Position numbers and translations under genes: made by a program. Positions 8,822 to 15,767 of a stretch of 64,000 nucleotides of DNA are shown here, piece by piece. Under the pieces are notes generated by a model. That model had not been told where the DNA came from, did no database searches, and saw only the letters and a program-made list of their open reading frames with translations. The DNA comes from Amycolatopsis rifamycinica (lineage in GTDB: Bacteria > Actinomycetota > Actinomycetes > Mycobacteriales > Pseudonocardiaceae), in NCBI RefSeq assembly GCF_000695625.1, contig NZ_JMQI01000047.1, positions 186,001-250,000 of the forward strand, in the 5' to 3' direction. Every line of letters begins with the position of its first letter. The first letter of the stretch is position 1.

Positions 8822-9582
8822 CGGAGTTCTACTCGACGACCGGCGGGTGGTGGGGCCGGGCCGAAGCCGAGATCACCGAGCGGGACCACCGCCGCCTGCG
8901 GCTGCTGCACGAGCACGCCGGGGAACGCCCGCTGCGCGTCCTGGAACTCGGATCGGGCTACGGAACGACGGCCGCGGTCATGGCGCGGGCCGGCCACGCG
9001 GTCACCGCCGTCGAAGTCAGCGACCGGGTGGAGTTCGCCGGCCGGTTCACCCGGGACGTCGAACCCGGAGCCCTCACCGTCGTGCGAGCGGACTTCTACG
9101 AAGTCGACCTGCCCCGGGACTTCGATGTCGTCTGCTATTGGAACGGCTTCGGCGTCGGCTGCGACGCCGACCAGCGCCGGCTCCTGACGCGGATCGCCGG
9201 CGAGTGGCTCCGGCCGGGCGGGACCGCGTTGATCGACGTCTTCAACCCCTTCGTCTGGGCGCGCTGGGACGGCGACGAGGAACACCGGCTCCCGGATCCG
9301 GCGGCCGGCTACGACCACGAACTGCGGGAGCGGATCCGCTTCGACCCGGTCACGTGCACCGCGATCGACACGTGGTGGCCGGTGGCGGACCCCGAGCGCG
9401 CGATCAGCCAGGTGCTCCGCTGCTACTCGCCGGCCGACCTGGCCCTGCTGCTCACCGGAACCGGGCTGGCGCTGGCGAAAATCCACGTCGGCGAGCACGC
9501 GTTCGCGCCGGCCGCCCGGCCCGGCCCGCGCGACCTGCTCCACGACCACCACGAGTACCTGGCGGTCTGCCGCTCGTCCTGA
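8809..9582 (+). CDS. Class I SAM-dependent methyltransferase
   Basis: 257-residue methyltransferase from ATG 8809, inside the 3' end of the monooxygenase gene. Motif I VLELGSGYGTTAAVMARAG (about residues 45-63) with the acidic VEVSD end of beta 2 is a standard SAM-binding Rossmann fold; later motifs include DVVCYWNGFGVGCD and LRPGGTALIDVF. Length and layout fit small-molecule methyltransferases of the Methyltransf_25/11 type. Coupling to the upstream FAD monooxygenase suggests a two-step tailoring or detoxification unit. The stop codon is part of a bidirectional hairpin shared with the convergent LacI gene. The acceptor substrate cannot be told. Confidence 0.82.
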   Translation: MDWVAEFYSTTGGWWGRAEAEITERDHRRLRLLHEHAGERPLRVLELGSGYGTTAAVMARAGHAVTAVEVSDRVEFAGRFTRDVEPGALTVVRADFYEVDLPRDFDVVCYWNGFGVGCDADQRRLLTRIAGEWLRPGGTALIDVFNPFVWARWDGDEEHRLPDPAAGYDHELRERIRFDPVTCTAIDTWWPVADPERAISQVLRCYSPADLALLLTGTGLALAKIHVGEHAFAPAARPGPRDLLHDHHEYLAVCRSS

Positions 9583-9618
9583 GGGCCGAGGCGGGTTCCG
9601 GCCCCGCCCCGGCCCTCA
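9580..9618. terminator. Bidirectional terminator spanning two stop codons
   Basis: A perfect 9-bp stem TGAGGGCCG (9580-9588) / CGGCCCTCA (9610-9618) with further inner pairing (GGCGGG with CCCGCC). The left arm begins with the TGA of the methyltransferase gene and the right arm ends with the stop codon of the convergent LacI gene, so one hairpin serves both transcripts. There is no U-tract, as is usual in high-GC actinobacteria. Confidence 0.7.
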
Positions 9619-10659
9619 CGACCGGGCGCCGCAGGAGTCGCGGACCACCAGCTTCGTCGGCAGCAGCACCGGTTCCGGGGCCGCCGCGTTCTCGAGCATC
9701 GCCAGCAGCGCGCCGGCCGCCGCCGTGCCGAAGCCCGGTTTGTCCTGGGCCACCGTCGTCAACGCCGGGTCCACCAGGGACGCCACCTCGATGTCGTCGA
9801 ACCCGACCACGGCCAGGTCCGCTGGCACCTTCAGCCCGGCCGCGCGGGCCGCCAGCAGCGCGCCGACCGCCATCTCGTCGCTGGCCGCGAACACCGCCGT
9901 CGGCGGGTCCTTGCGGGCCAGGAGCCGCCGCATGCCGACGAACCCGCTCTCGCGGTAGAAGTCGCCGCCGATGACGAGATCCTCCGCCACCGGCAGCCCG
10001 GCTTCGGCCAGCCCGCGCCGGTACCCCTCGGTGCGGGCGGCCGCCGGCGCGTTGCCGCGGGGACCGGTGATCGTCGCGATCCGGCGGTGGCCGAGGGCGG
10101 CCAGGTGCCGGACGGCTTCCGCGGCGCCCCCGGCGTTGTCCGACGTCACGTGCGTCGCCCGCGGCCCGGACAGGGCGACGTCCAGCGCGACGCACGGCAA
10201 GCCGGACTGGGCGAACGCGGTGAACGCGTCGGCGTCCGTCCCGCTGTCGATGAGGACCAGTCCGGCCAGGTGGTGCCGGCGGGTCATGCTCACGTAGCCG
10301 ATCGGGTCGGCCAGCGACACGCCAGGGTGACGATCGCGGGCGTCGTCGCTCGTGGCGAGCATCAGCAGGTGGTAGCCGTGCGAGCTCAACGCGGATTTGA
10401 GGCCCAGCAACAGGTCCTGCAGGAACGGGTGCCGCCAGCCGGGCCGCCGGTGGTCGGTGTCCCAGACCAGCCCGACCATCGCCGACTGCTGCCGCGACAG
10501 CGCGCGCGCCGACTCGTTCGGCGAGAAGTCGAGGTCCCGCGCCACGCGTTCGACGCGTTCGCGGGTCGTCGCGCTGACCGTGGCCGGGCGGTTGAACACG
10601 CGCGACACGGTGGCGACCGAAACTCCGCAGAGCTGCGCGACCTCGCGGGCCGTGACCAT
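9616..10659 (-). CDS. LacI family transcriptional regulator
   Basis: 347-residue LacI/GalR regulator; start ATG 10659 puts the helix-turn-helix at residues 3-25 (AREVAQLCGVSVATVSRVFN), as in the family. The hinge helix follows (NESARALSRQ), then a periplasmic-binding-protein-like sugar domain (MVGLVWDTDHRR ... VVGFDDIEVASLVDPALTTV). It is divergent from a sugar ABC transporter plus beta-glucosidase set, so it most likely represses that operon until a sugar is bound. A perfect palindrome TGTAACCGGTTACA lies 77 bp upstream of its start and is the best candidate for its own operator. The inducer is inferred to be a beta-glucoside or cello-oligosaccharide, not shown. Confidence 0.87.
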   Translation of the reverse strand: MVTAREVAQLCGVSVATVSRVFNRPATVSATTRERVERVARDLDFSPNESARALSRQQSAMVGLVWDTDHRRPGWRHPFLQDLLLGLKSALSSHGYHLLMLATSDDARDRHPGVSLADPIGYVSMTRRHHLAGLVLIDSGTDADAFTAFAQSGLPCVALDVALSGPRATHVTSDNAGGAAEAVRHLAALGHRRIATITGPRGNAPAAARTEGYRRGLAEAGLPVAEDLVIGGDFYRESGFVGMRRLLARKDPPTAVFAASDEMAVGALLAARAAGLKVPADLAVVGFDDIEVASLVDPALTTVAQDKPGFGTAAAGALLAMLENAAAPEPVLLPTKLVVRDSCGARS

Positions 10660-10677
10660 GGTGACCTCCGATGCTGC

Positions 10678-10729
10678 TTTTCGGGGGTTCCGGGTGGCGG
10701 AGCCCCCCGGCCCGAGGCGAAGCCTCGGA
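10678..10729 (-). repeat. Dispersed hairpin element, copy 1 (TTTTCGGGGGTTC family)
   Basis: This element lies between the LacI start codon and its operator. It begins TTTTCGGGGGTTCCGGGTG and contains two hairpins: GGGTGGCGGAGCCCCCC-type and CCGAGGCGAAGCCTCGG. The first 19 bases are identical to a stretch inside the gene at 20505-20951, and its reverse complement closely matches each unit of the tandem repeat at 40408-40533. It probably forms part of the LacI 5' untranslated region. Confidence 0.65.
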
Positions 10730-10735
10730 GGTTGT

Positions 10736-10749
10736 TGTAACCGGTTACA
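10736..10749. promoter_or_regulatory. LacI-type operator (TGTAACCGGTTACA)
   Basis: Perfect 14-bp palindrome with the central CG typical of LacI-family operators, located in the intergenic region between the LacI gene and the sugar transporter operon. Its position upstream of the LacI start suggests autoregulation and possibly joint control of the divergent operon. Confidence 0.65.
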
Positions 10750-10806
10750 TCTGTAGCACACCACCTCAGACTGCGTAAACGCCGAGGTGCGTTATTGTTT
10801 CGTTAC

Positions 10807-10835
10807 TTGACGGGAGCCGGGTGGGAGCGCTCTCA
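10807..10835 (+). promoter_or_regulatory. Promoter region with CebR-like operator
   Basis: TGGGAGCGCTCTCA (10822-10835) differs at one position from TGGGAGCGCTCCCA, the palindrome bound by the cellobiose repressor CebR in Streptomyces. It lies just downstream of a TTGACG -35-like hexamer (10807-10812) and would cover the -10 region, 45 bp before the solute-binding-protein start codon. A bound repressor would block RNA polymerase. Confidence 0.65.
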
Positions 10836-10880
10836 TGGGACCCGCGTTTTCCGACCGGCCCGTAGAACAACGGAGATCTC

Positions 10881-12161
10881 ATGCGCCCGAAAACGAGGAA
10901 CCGCCGCGTCCGCCTGCTCGCCGGGGTGGGCGCCACCCTGGTGGCGCTCACCGCGCTGAGCGCCTGCGGGGACAGCGGCGCCGCCGGCGGCAAGGTCAAG
11001 CTGAGCCTCGGCCTGTTCGGCAACTTCGGCTACGCCGACCTGATCAAGGAGTACCAGGCGGCGCACCCGGACATCGAGATCACCGAGCGGACCGCCAGCT
11101 ACTCCGACCACCACAAGAACCTCGCCGCGCACCTGGCCACCGGCGCCGGCGCCGCGGACATCGAGGCCATCGACACCGGCTACGTCGCCCAGTTCAAGGC
11201 GTCGCCGGACAAGTTCGTCGACCTCAACACCGCCGGCGGCGACAAGCTCAAGGACCGCTGGCTGGGCTGGAAGTGGGCCGCGTCGCTGGGCAAGGGCGGG
11301 CAGCAGATCGGTTACGGCACCGACGTCGGCGGCCTGGCCATCTGCTACCGCCGCGACATGTTCAAGACCGCCGGGCTGCCCGAGGACCGCGACGCCGTCT
11401 CCGCGCTCTGGCCGACCTGGCAGGCGTTCTTCGAGACGGGCAAGCGCTTCCAGGAGAAGGCGCCGAACGGCGTCAAGTTCATGGACGGCGGCCCGACCGT
11501 GCTCAACGCGATCGTCGGCCAGGCGCCGCAGGGCTACTACGACCAGAACGACCAGATCATCGTGGGCAGCAACCCGGCGCTGCGCCAGGGCTGGGACCTC
11601 GTGGTCGACGCGGTCAAGGCGAACCTCAGCGCCGGCCTGCTCTACAGCACGCCGCAGTGGAACACCGGCTTCACCCAGGGGCAGTTCGCCACCGTCACCT
11701 GCCCGGCGTGGATGATGACCAAGATCAAGGACCAGGCGCCGGACACCGCGGGCAAGTGGGACGTCGCGAGCGTGCCCGGCGGGGGCGGCAACTGGGGCGG
11801 CTCGTACCTGACCGTGCCCAAGCAGGGCAAGCACACCAAGGAAGCCGCCGAGCTCGCCGCGTGGCTGACCGCGCCCGAGCAGCAGGCGAAGGTGTTCACC
11901 AGCAAGGGCCTGCTGCCGTCGGCGCCGTCGCTCTACGCCGACCCGAAGATCACCGGCTACACGAACCCGTTCTTCAACAACGCGCCCGTGGGCAAGGTGT
12001 TCACCGACGCGGCGAAGAAGCTGAACCCGCAGTACCAGGGCCCCAAGGCCGGCGACGTCCAGACCGAGTTCGGCAACGCGATGCAGCGCGTCGAGCAGGG
12101 CAAGCAGGACGGCGCGGCGGCGTGGGAGCAGCTGGTCGGTGACGTCTCGAAGATCAAGTGA
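10881..12161 (+). CDS. cebE: Sugar ABC transporter substrate-binding lipoprotein, CebE-like
   Basis: 426-residue extracellular solute-binding protein (family 1). The N-terminus has a twin-Arg-rich basic region, a hydrophobic core and the lipobox LSAC with the lipidated Cys at residue 29. The mature protein has the two-lobed pattern (VKLSLGLFGNFGYADLIKEY; GYGTDVGGLAICYRRDMF; WGGSYLTVPKQGKHTKEAAE). GGAG (10872-10875) precedes ATG 10881. It is the first gene of a four-gene set with two permeases and a GH1 beta-glucosidase, the order of Streptomyces cebEFG-bglC, and carries a CebR-like operator upstream. The expected ligand is cellobiose or cello-oligosaccharides; this is inference from context. 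Confidence 0.8.
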   Translation: MRPKTRNRRVRLLAGVGATLVALTALSACGDSGAAGGKVKLSLGLFGNFGYADLIKEYQAAHPDIEITERTASYSDHHKNLAAHLATGAGAADIEAIDTGYVAQFKASPDKFVDLNTAGGDKLKDRWLGWKWAASLGKGGQQIGYGTDVGGLAICYRRDMFKTAGLPEDRDAVSALWPTWQAFFETGKRFQEKAPNGVKFMDGGPTVLNAIVGQAPQGYYDQNDQIIVGSNPALRQGWDLVVDAVKANLSAGLLYSTPQWNTGFTQGQFATVTCPAWMMTKIKDQAPDTAGKWDVASVPGGGGNWGGSYLTVPKQGKHTKEAAELAAWLTAPEQQAKVFTSKGLLPSAPSLYADPKITGYTNPFFNNAPVGKVFTDAAKKLNPQYQGPKAGDVQTEFGNAMQRVEQGKQDGAAAWEQLVGDVSKIK

Positions 12162-13090
12162 TGGCGGTCAAAACGCTGACCTTCGCCGAGCGGCGGCAGA
12201 AGTGGGACGTCAAGCTGTCGCCGTTCGGCTTCATCAGCCCCTACTTCCTCATCTTCGGCGTCTTCGGGCTGTTCCCGCTGCTGTACACGGCGTTCGTGTC
12301 GCTGCAGAAGCGGAACCTCATCGACGCCGAGGGTGCGCAGTTCATCGGGTTCGGCAACTACGAGCAGCTGCTGTTCCACGACCCGTACTTCTGGAACGCG
12401 ATGGGGAACACGGTCAGCCTGTGGCTGCTGACCACGATCCCGCAGATCCTCTTCGCGCTCGGCATCGCGCACCTGCTCAACCGGCGGCTGCGCGGGCGGA
12501 TGTTCTTCCGGATGGGGATGATCCTGCCGAACATCACCTCGGTGGCGGCGGTGACGATCATCTTCGCCCAGCTGTTCGGCCGGGACTTCGGCCTGGTCAA
12601 CTGGGTGCTGAGCTGGTTCGGCGCCGGGCAGGTCGACTGGCAGGCCGGCACGGCCAGCTCGCACACCGCCATCGCGGCGATGGTGGTGTGGCGCTGGACC
12701 GGCTACCACGCCCTGATCTTCCTGGCGTCGATGCAGGCGATCCCGTCGAGCATGTACGAGGCCGCCACCCTCGACGGCGCCAAGGGGTGGCAGCAGTTCT
12801 GGCGGATCACCGTCCCGCTGCTGCGGCCGCAGATCATCTTCTCCACGGTGATCGCGACGACCGGGAACATGCGGCTGCTGGCCGAGCCGCTGCTGTTCAA
12901 CCCGGGCACGGCGGCCGCGACCGGCGGTTCGGACCGGCAGTTCCAGACCGCCGCGCTGTACCTCTACGAACAGGGTTTCGCCAAGTACGACTTCGGCTAC
13001 AGCTCGGCGATCGCGCTGATCCTGGCCGTGGCCACGATGCTCGTCGCGGGCCTGTCGTACCTGGTGACCCGGCGGATCTCGACGGACTGA
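12161..13090 (+). CDS. cebF: Sugar ABC transporter permease, CebF-like (MalF type)
   Basis: 309-residue inner-membrane permease with about six transmembrane segments (FGFISPYFLIFGVFGLFPLL first). The ABC-permease EAA loop is visible as EAATLDGAKGWQQFWRITVP (about residues 200-219). ATG 12161 overlaps the upstream TGA by one base (TGATG), so it is translationally coupled to the binding-protein gene. It forms a heteromeric channel with the next permease. No ATPase is encoded in the cluster; in Streptomyces such sugar importers use a shared MsiK ATPase encoded elsewhere, which likely applies here. Confidence 0.82.
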   Translation: MAVKTLTFAERRQKWDVKLSPFGFISPYFLIFGVFGLFPLLYTAFVSLQKRNLIDAEGAQFIGFGNYEQLLFHDPYFWNAMGNTVSLWLLTTIPQILFALGIAHLLNRRLRGRMFFRMGMILPNITSVAAVTIIFAQLFGRDFGLVNWVLSWFGAGQVDWQAGTASSHTAIAAMVVWRWTGYHALIFLASMQAIPSSMYEAATLDGAKGWQQFWRITVPLLRPQIIFSTVIATTGNMRLLAEPLLFNPGTAAATGGSDRQFQTAALYLYEQGFAKYDFGYSSAIALILAVATMLVAGLSYLVTRRISTD

Positions 13091-13099
13091 GGAGCGGAC

Positions 13100-13987
13100 A
13101 TGACCACCGTGCTGACCCCGGCGGCGCCCGCGCCGCCGTCCGCTTCGCCGGGCCGGATCCGGCGCGCGGCGAAACGCGTCGCGAGCCCGTGGACCTACGC
13201 CGCGCTGATCGCGATCCTGGCCGGTTCGGCGTTCCCGGTGTACTGGTCGTTCGTCGTCTCCTCGCAGACGACGGAGGCGGTCGGGAGCGTGCCGCCGGTC
13301 CTGGTGCCGGGCGGGCACCTGTTCGAGAACATCGCCCGCGTCTTCGACGAGACGGACTTCGCGCTGGCGCTGGGCAACTCGCTCATCGTCGCGGGCACGA
13401 TCACCGTCTCGGTGGTGCTGTTCTCGACGCTGGCCGGGTTCGCCTTCGCCAAGCTGCGGTTCCGCGGGCGGACGGCGCTGCTGCTGGTCGTGGTCGCCAC
13501 CCAGGCGATCCCGACCGAGCTGGGCGTCGTCCCGCTGTACATGATGATGGCCGACTTCGGGTGGGCCGGGCAGCTGCAGGCGGTGATCGTGCCCGGCCTG
13601 GTCACCGCGTTCGGCGTGTTCTTCATGCGCCAGTACTTCGAGCGGGCGCTGCCGCTGGAGCTGCTGGAAGCCGGGCGGATGGACGGCTGCGGTTCGCTGC
13701 GGCTGTTCTGGCACGTGGCGCTGCCGGCGGCCCGCCCGGCCGCGGCGGTGCTCGGGCTGTTCACCTTCATGCAGGCCTGGAACGACTTCTTCTGGCCGCT
13801 GGTGGTGCTCGTGCCGGAGAACCCGACCGTCCAGACCGCACTGTCCACACTGGCCAGTGGCTACACCACCGACTACACGCTCGTGCTCACCGCCGCCACC
13901 ATCGGCACCGTCCCCGTCCTGATCGTGTTCCTGCTGTTCGGCCGCCAGATCGTCGGCGGCATCATGCAGGGCGCGCTCAAGGGCTGA
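13100..13987 (+). CDS. cebG: Sugar ABC transporter permease, CebG-like (MalG type)
   Basis: 295-residue permease with about six transmembrane helices. The EAA-type loop reads LLEAGRMDGCGSLRLFWHVA (about residues 190-209), where the usual Asp-Gly is kept. The N-terminal 30 residues are Ala/Pro-rich and cytoplasmic. It begins 9 bp after the first permease gene with GGAGCGG just upstream of ATG 13100. Partner of the MalF-type permease in the same importer; substrate inferred from the neighbouring GH1 enzyme and CebR-like operator. Confidence 0.82.
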   Translation: MTTVLTPAAPAPPSASPGRIRRAAKRVASPWTYAALIAILAGSAFPVYWSFVVSSQTTEAVGSVPPVLVPGGHLFENIARVFDETDFALALGNSLIVAGTITVSVVLFSTLAGFAFAKLRFRGRTALLLVVVATQAIPTELGVVPLYMMMADFGWAGQLQAVIVPGLVTAFGVFFMRQYFERALPLELLEAGRMDGCGSLRLFWHVALPAARPAAAVLGLFTFMQAWNDFFWPLVVLVPENPTVQTALSTLASGYTTDYTLVLTAATIGTVPVLIVFLLFGRQIVGGIMQGALKG

Positions 13988-14004
13988 CCCATCCGGAGTT
14001 CACC

Positions 14005-15369
14005 GTGACTTCCAGTTTCCCGCCCGCCTTCCGCTGGGGCGTGGCCACCTCGGCGTTCCAGATCGAGGGCGCCACCACGGCCGACGGCCGCGGACCGTCC
14101 ATCTGGGACATTTTCGCGGCGGTCCCCGGCGCGGTGGCCGGCGGCCACACCGGCGAACCGGCGGCCGACCACTACCACCGCTGGGCCGCCGACCTCGACC
14201 TGCTCACCGAACTGGGGGTCGACTCCTACCGGTTTTCGGTGTCCTGGCCGCGGATCCAGCCGTCCGGGCGCGGCCCCGCCGAACGCCGGGGGCTCGGGTT
14301 CTACCGGCGGCTCGTGGACGGGCTGCGGGAGCGGGGGATCGAGCCGTTCCTGACGCTCTACCACTGGGACCTCCCCCAGGCCCTGGAAGACGAGGGCGGC
14401 TGGCGCTCCCGCGACACGGCGTACCGGTTCGCCGAGTACGCCGCGCTGGTGCACGAGGAACTCGGCGACGTCGTCGACTTCTGGACGACGCTCAACGAGC
14501 CGTACCCGTGCGCGGTCGCGGGCTACGGCGAAGGCCGCCACGCGCCGGGGGCCAGGGAGGGACACGGCGCGCTGGCGGCCGCCCACCACCTGCTGCTCGG
14601 CCACGGCCTCGCGGTCCGGGCGATGTGCGAGCGGGCCGCGCTGCCGCACCAGTTCGGCATCGTCCTCAACCAGTCACCGGCGGTCCCGGTGACGTCCTCG
14701 GCCGCGGACGCGGCGGCGGCCGCCCGCCAGGACACGCTGCTGCGCCGCCAGTTCACCGACCCGCTGTTCGGCGGCCGCTACGCCCCGGGCCTGCCGGCGA
14801 TGTTCGACGGCGTCTCGGACTTCTCGTTCCGCCGGGACGACGACCTGGAGATCATCGGGGCACCGCTGGACTACCTGGGCGTGAACTACTACTACCGCCT
14901 GCACGTGGCGGACGCCCCGCACCGCGAGCCGGACCCGGCCCTGCGCACGGTGGCGGACATCGGCGTGGACACCACGCGCCTGCCGGACGTCCCGCGGACC
15001 GGGATGGGCTGGCCGGTCGAGCCGGAGGGCCTGACGGAAGCCCTGGTGGGCCTGCACAACAGGTACCCGGGACTGCCGCCGGTGTACGTCACGGAGAACG
15101 GGTGCGTGTACGCCGACCGCAGTGATTTCGCGGACTACGAGCGCATCAGCTTCTTGAACGAGCACATCGAGGCAGCCCGCGCGGCCGCCACGGCGGGGGT
15201 CGACCTGCGCGGCTACTTCTGCTGGTCGTTGCTGGACAACTTCGAGTGGGCGCACGGGTACAAGCACCGGTTCGGCCTGGTCCACGTCGACTACGAGACG
15301 CAGGAGCGCACGCCGAGGTCGAGTTACCGCTGGTACCGCGACTTCATCGCCGCCCAGCGCACCCCCTGA
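14005..15369 (+). CDS. bglC: GH1 beta-glucosidase, BglC-like
   Basis: 454-residue glycoside hydrolase family 1 enzyme. Start GTG 14005 follows GGAG (13994-13997) and gives the usual N-terminus PPAFRWGVATSAFQIEGA. The acid/base Glu is E165 in TTLNEPYP and the nucleophile Glu is E364 in YVTENGC; the C-terminal aglycone-site segment SLLDNFEWAHGYKHRFGLVHVDY is complete. There is no signal peptide, so it acts in the cytoplasm, hydrolysing imported cellobiose or other beta-glucosides to glucose. It lies 17 bp downstream of the second permease in the apparent cebEFG-bglC operon. Confidence 0.9.
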   Translation: MTSSFPPAFRWGVATSAFQIEGATTADGRGPSIWDIFAAVPGAVAGGHTGEPAADHYHRWAADLDLLTELGVDSYRFSVSWPRIQPSGRGPAERRGLGFYRRLVDGLRERGIEPFLTLYHWDLPQALEDEGGWRSRDTAYRFAEYAALVHEELGDVVDFWTTLNEPYPCAVAGYGEGRHAPGAREGHGALAAAHHLLLGHGLAVRAMCERAALPHQFGIVLNQSPAVPVTSSAADAAAAARQDTLLRRQFTDPLFGGRYAPGLPAMFDGVSDFSFRRDDDLEIIGAPLDYLGVNYYYRLHVADAPHREPDPALRTVADIGVDTTRLPDVPRTGMGWPVEPEGLTEALVGLHNRYPGLPPVYVTENGCVYADRSDFADYERISFLNEHIEAARAAATAGVDLRGYFCWSLLDNFEWAHGYKHRFGLVHVDYETQERTPRSSYRWYRDFIAAQRTP

Positions 15370-15414
15370 GAAAGTCGGTGGATCGCCGCGGCCGGGCCGC
15401 TCTACGGTGACGCC

Positions 15415-15759
15415 ATGAGCGATCACCCGGACGCCCCGGTCGAGGCCTTCGAACCGCCCTACTACGTGGCCGTCTTCACCACGGTGCGCACCGGCGAGCA
15501 GGGCGGCTACCCCGAGACCGCCGCCCGGATGGAGGAGCTGGTCAAGCAGGTCCCCGGGTACCTGGGCATGGACCACGCCCAGACGCCCGGCGGGCTCGGC
15601 ATCACCGTCGGGTACTTCCGCGACGCCGAAGCGCTCGCGCAGTGGCGAAGCAATGCCGAGCACCGCGGCGCCCAGCAGCGGGGCCGGGCCCAGTGGTACG
15701 AGAGCTACACGCTGCACGTGGCGAAGGTGGAGCGCAGCACCGGCTTCACCCGGCCCTGA
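15415..15759 (+). CDS. Antibiotic biosynthesis monooxygenase (ABM) family protein
   Basis: 114-residue ferredoxin-like alpha/beta-barrel protein of the ABM family. The sequence shows the two-helix pattern (TAARMEELVKQVPGYLGMDH), then ITVGYFRDAEALAQWRSNAEH followed by YESYTLHVAKVER, characteristic of ABM or heme-degrading-monooxygenase-like proteins (a W in the QW motif and the HRGAQQRG loop). Members range from polyketide quinone-forming enzymes to housekeeping proteins of unknown function. It is a single gene, convergent with the acyl-CoA synthetase gene (8 bp apart). Confidence 0.75.
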   Translation: MSDHPDAPVEAFEPPYYVAVFTTVRTGEQGGYPETAARMEELVKQVPGYLGMDHAQTPGGLGITVGYFRDAEALAQWRSNAEHRGAQQRGRAQWYESYTLHVAKVERSTGFTRP

Positions 15760-15767
15760 ACCCCTCG

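Noticed and set aside
10881-15369. Reading the sugar operon as maltose or trehalose uptake
   Set aside because: The GH1 beta-glucosidase and CebR-like box fit beta-glucosides better; no alpha-glucosidase is present.
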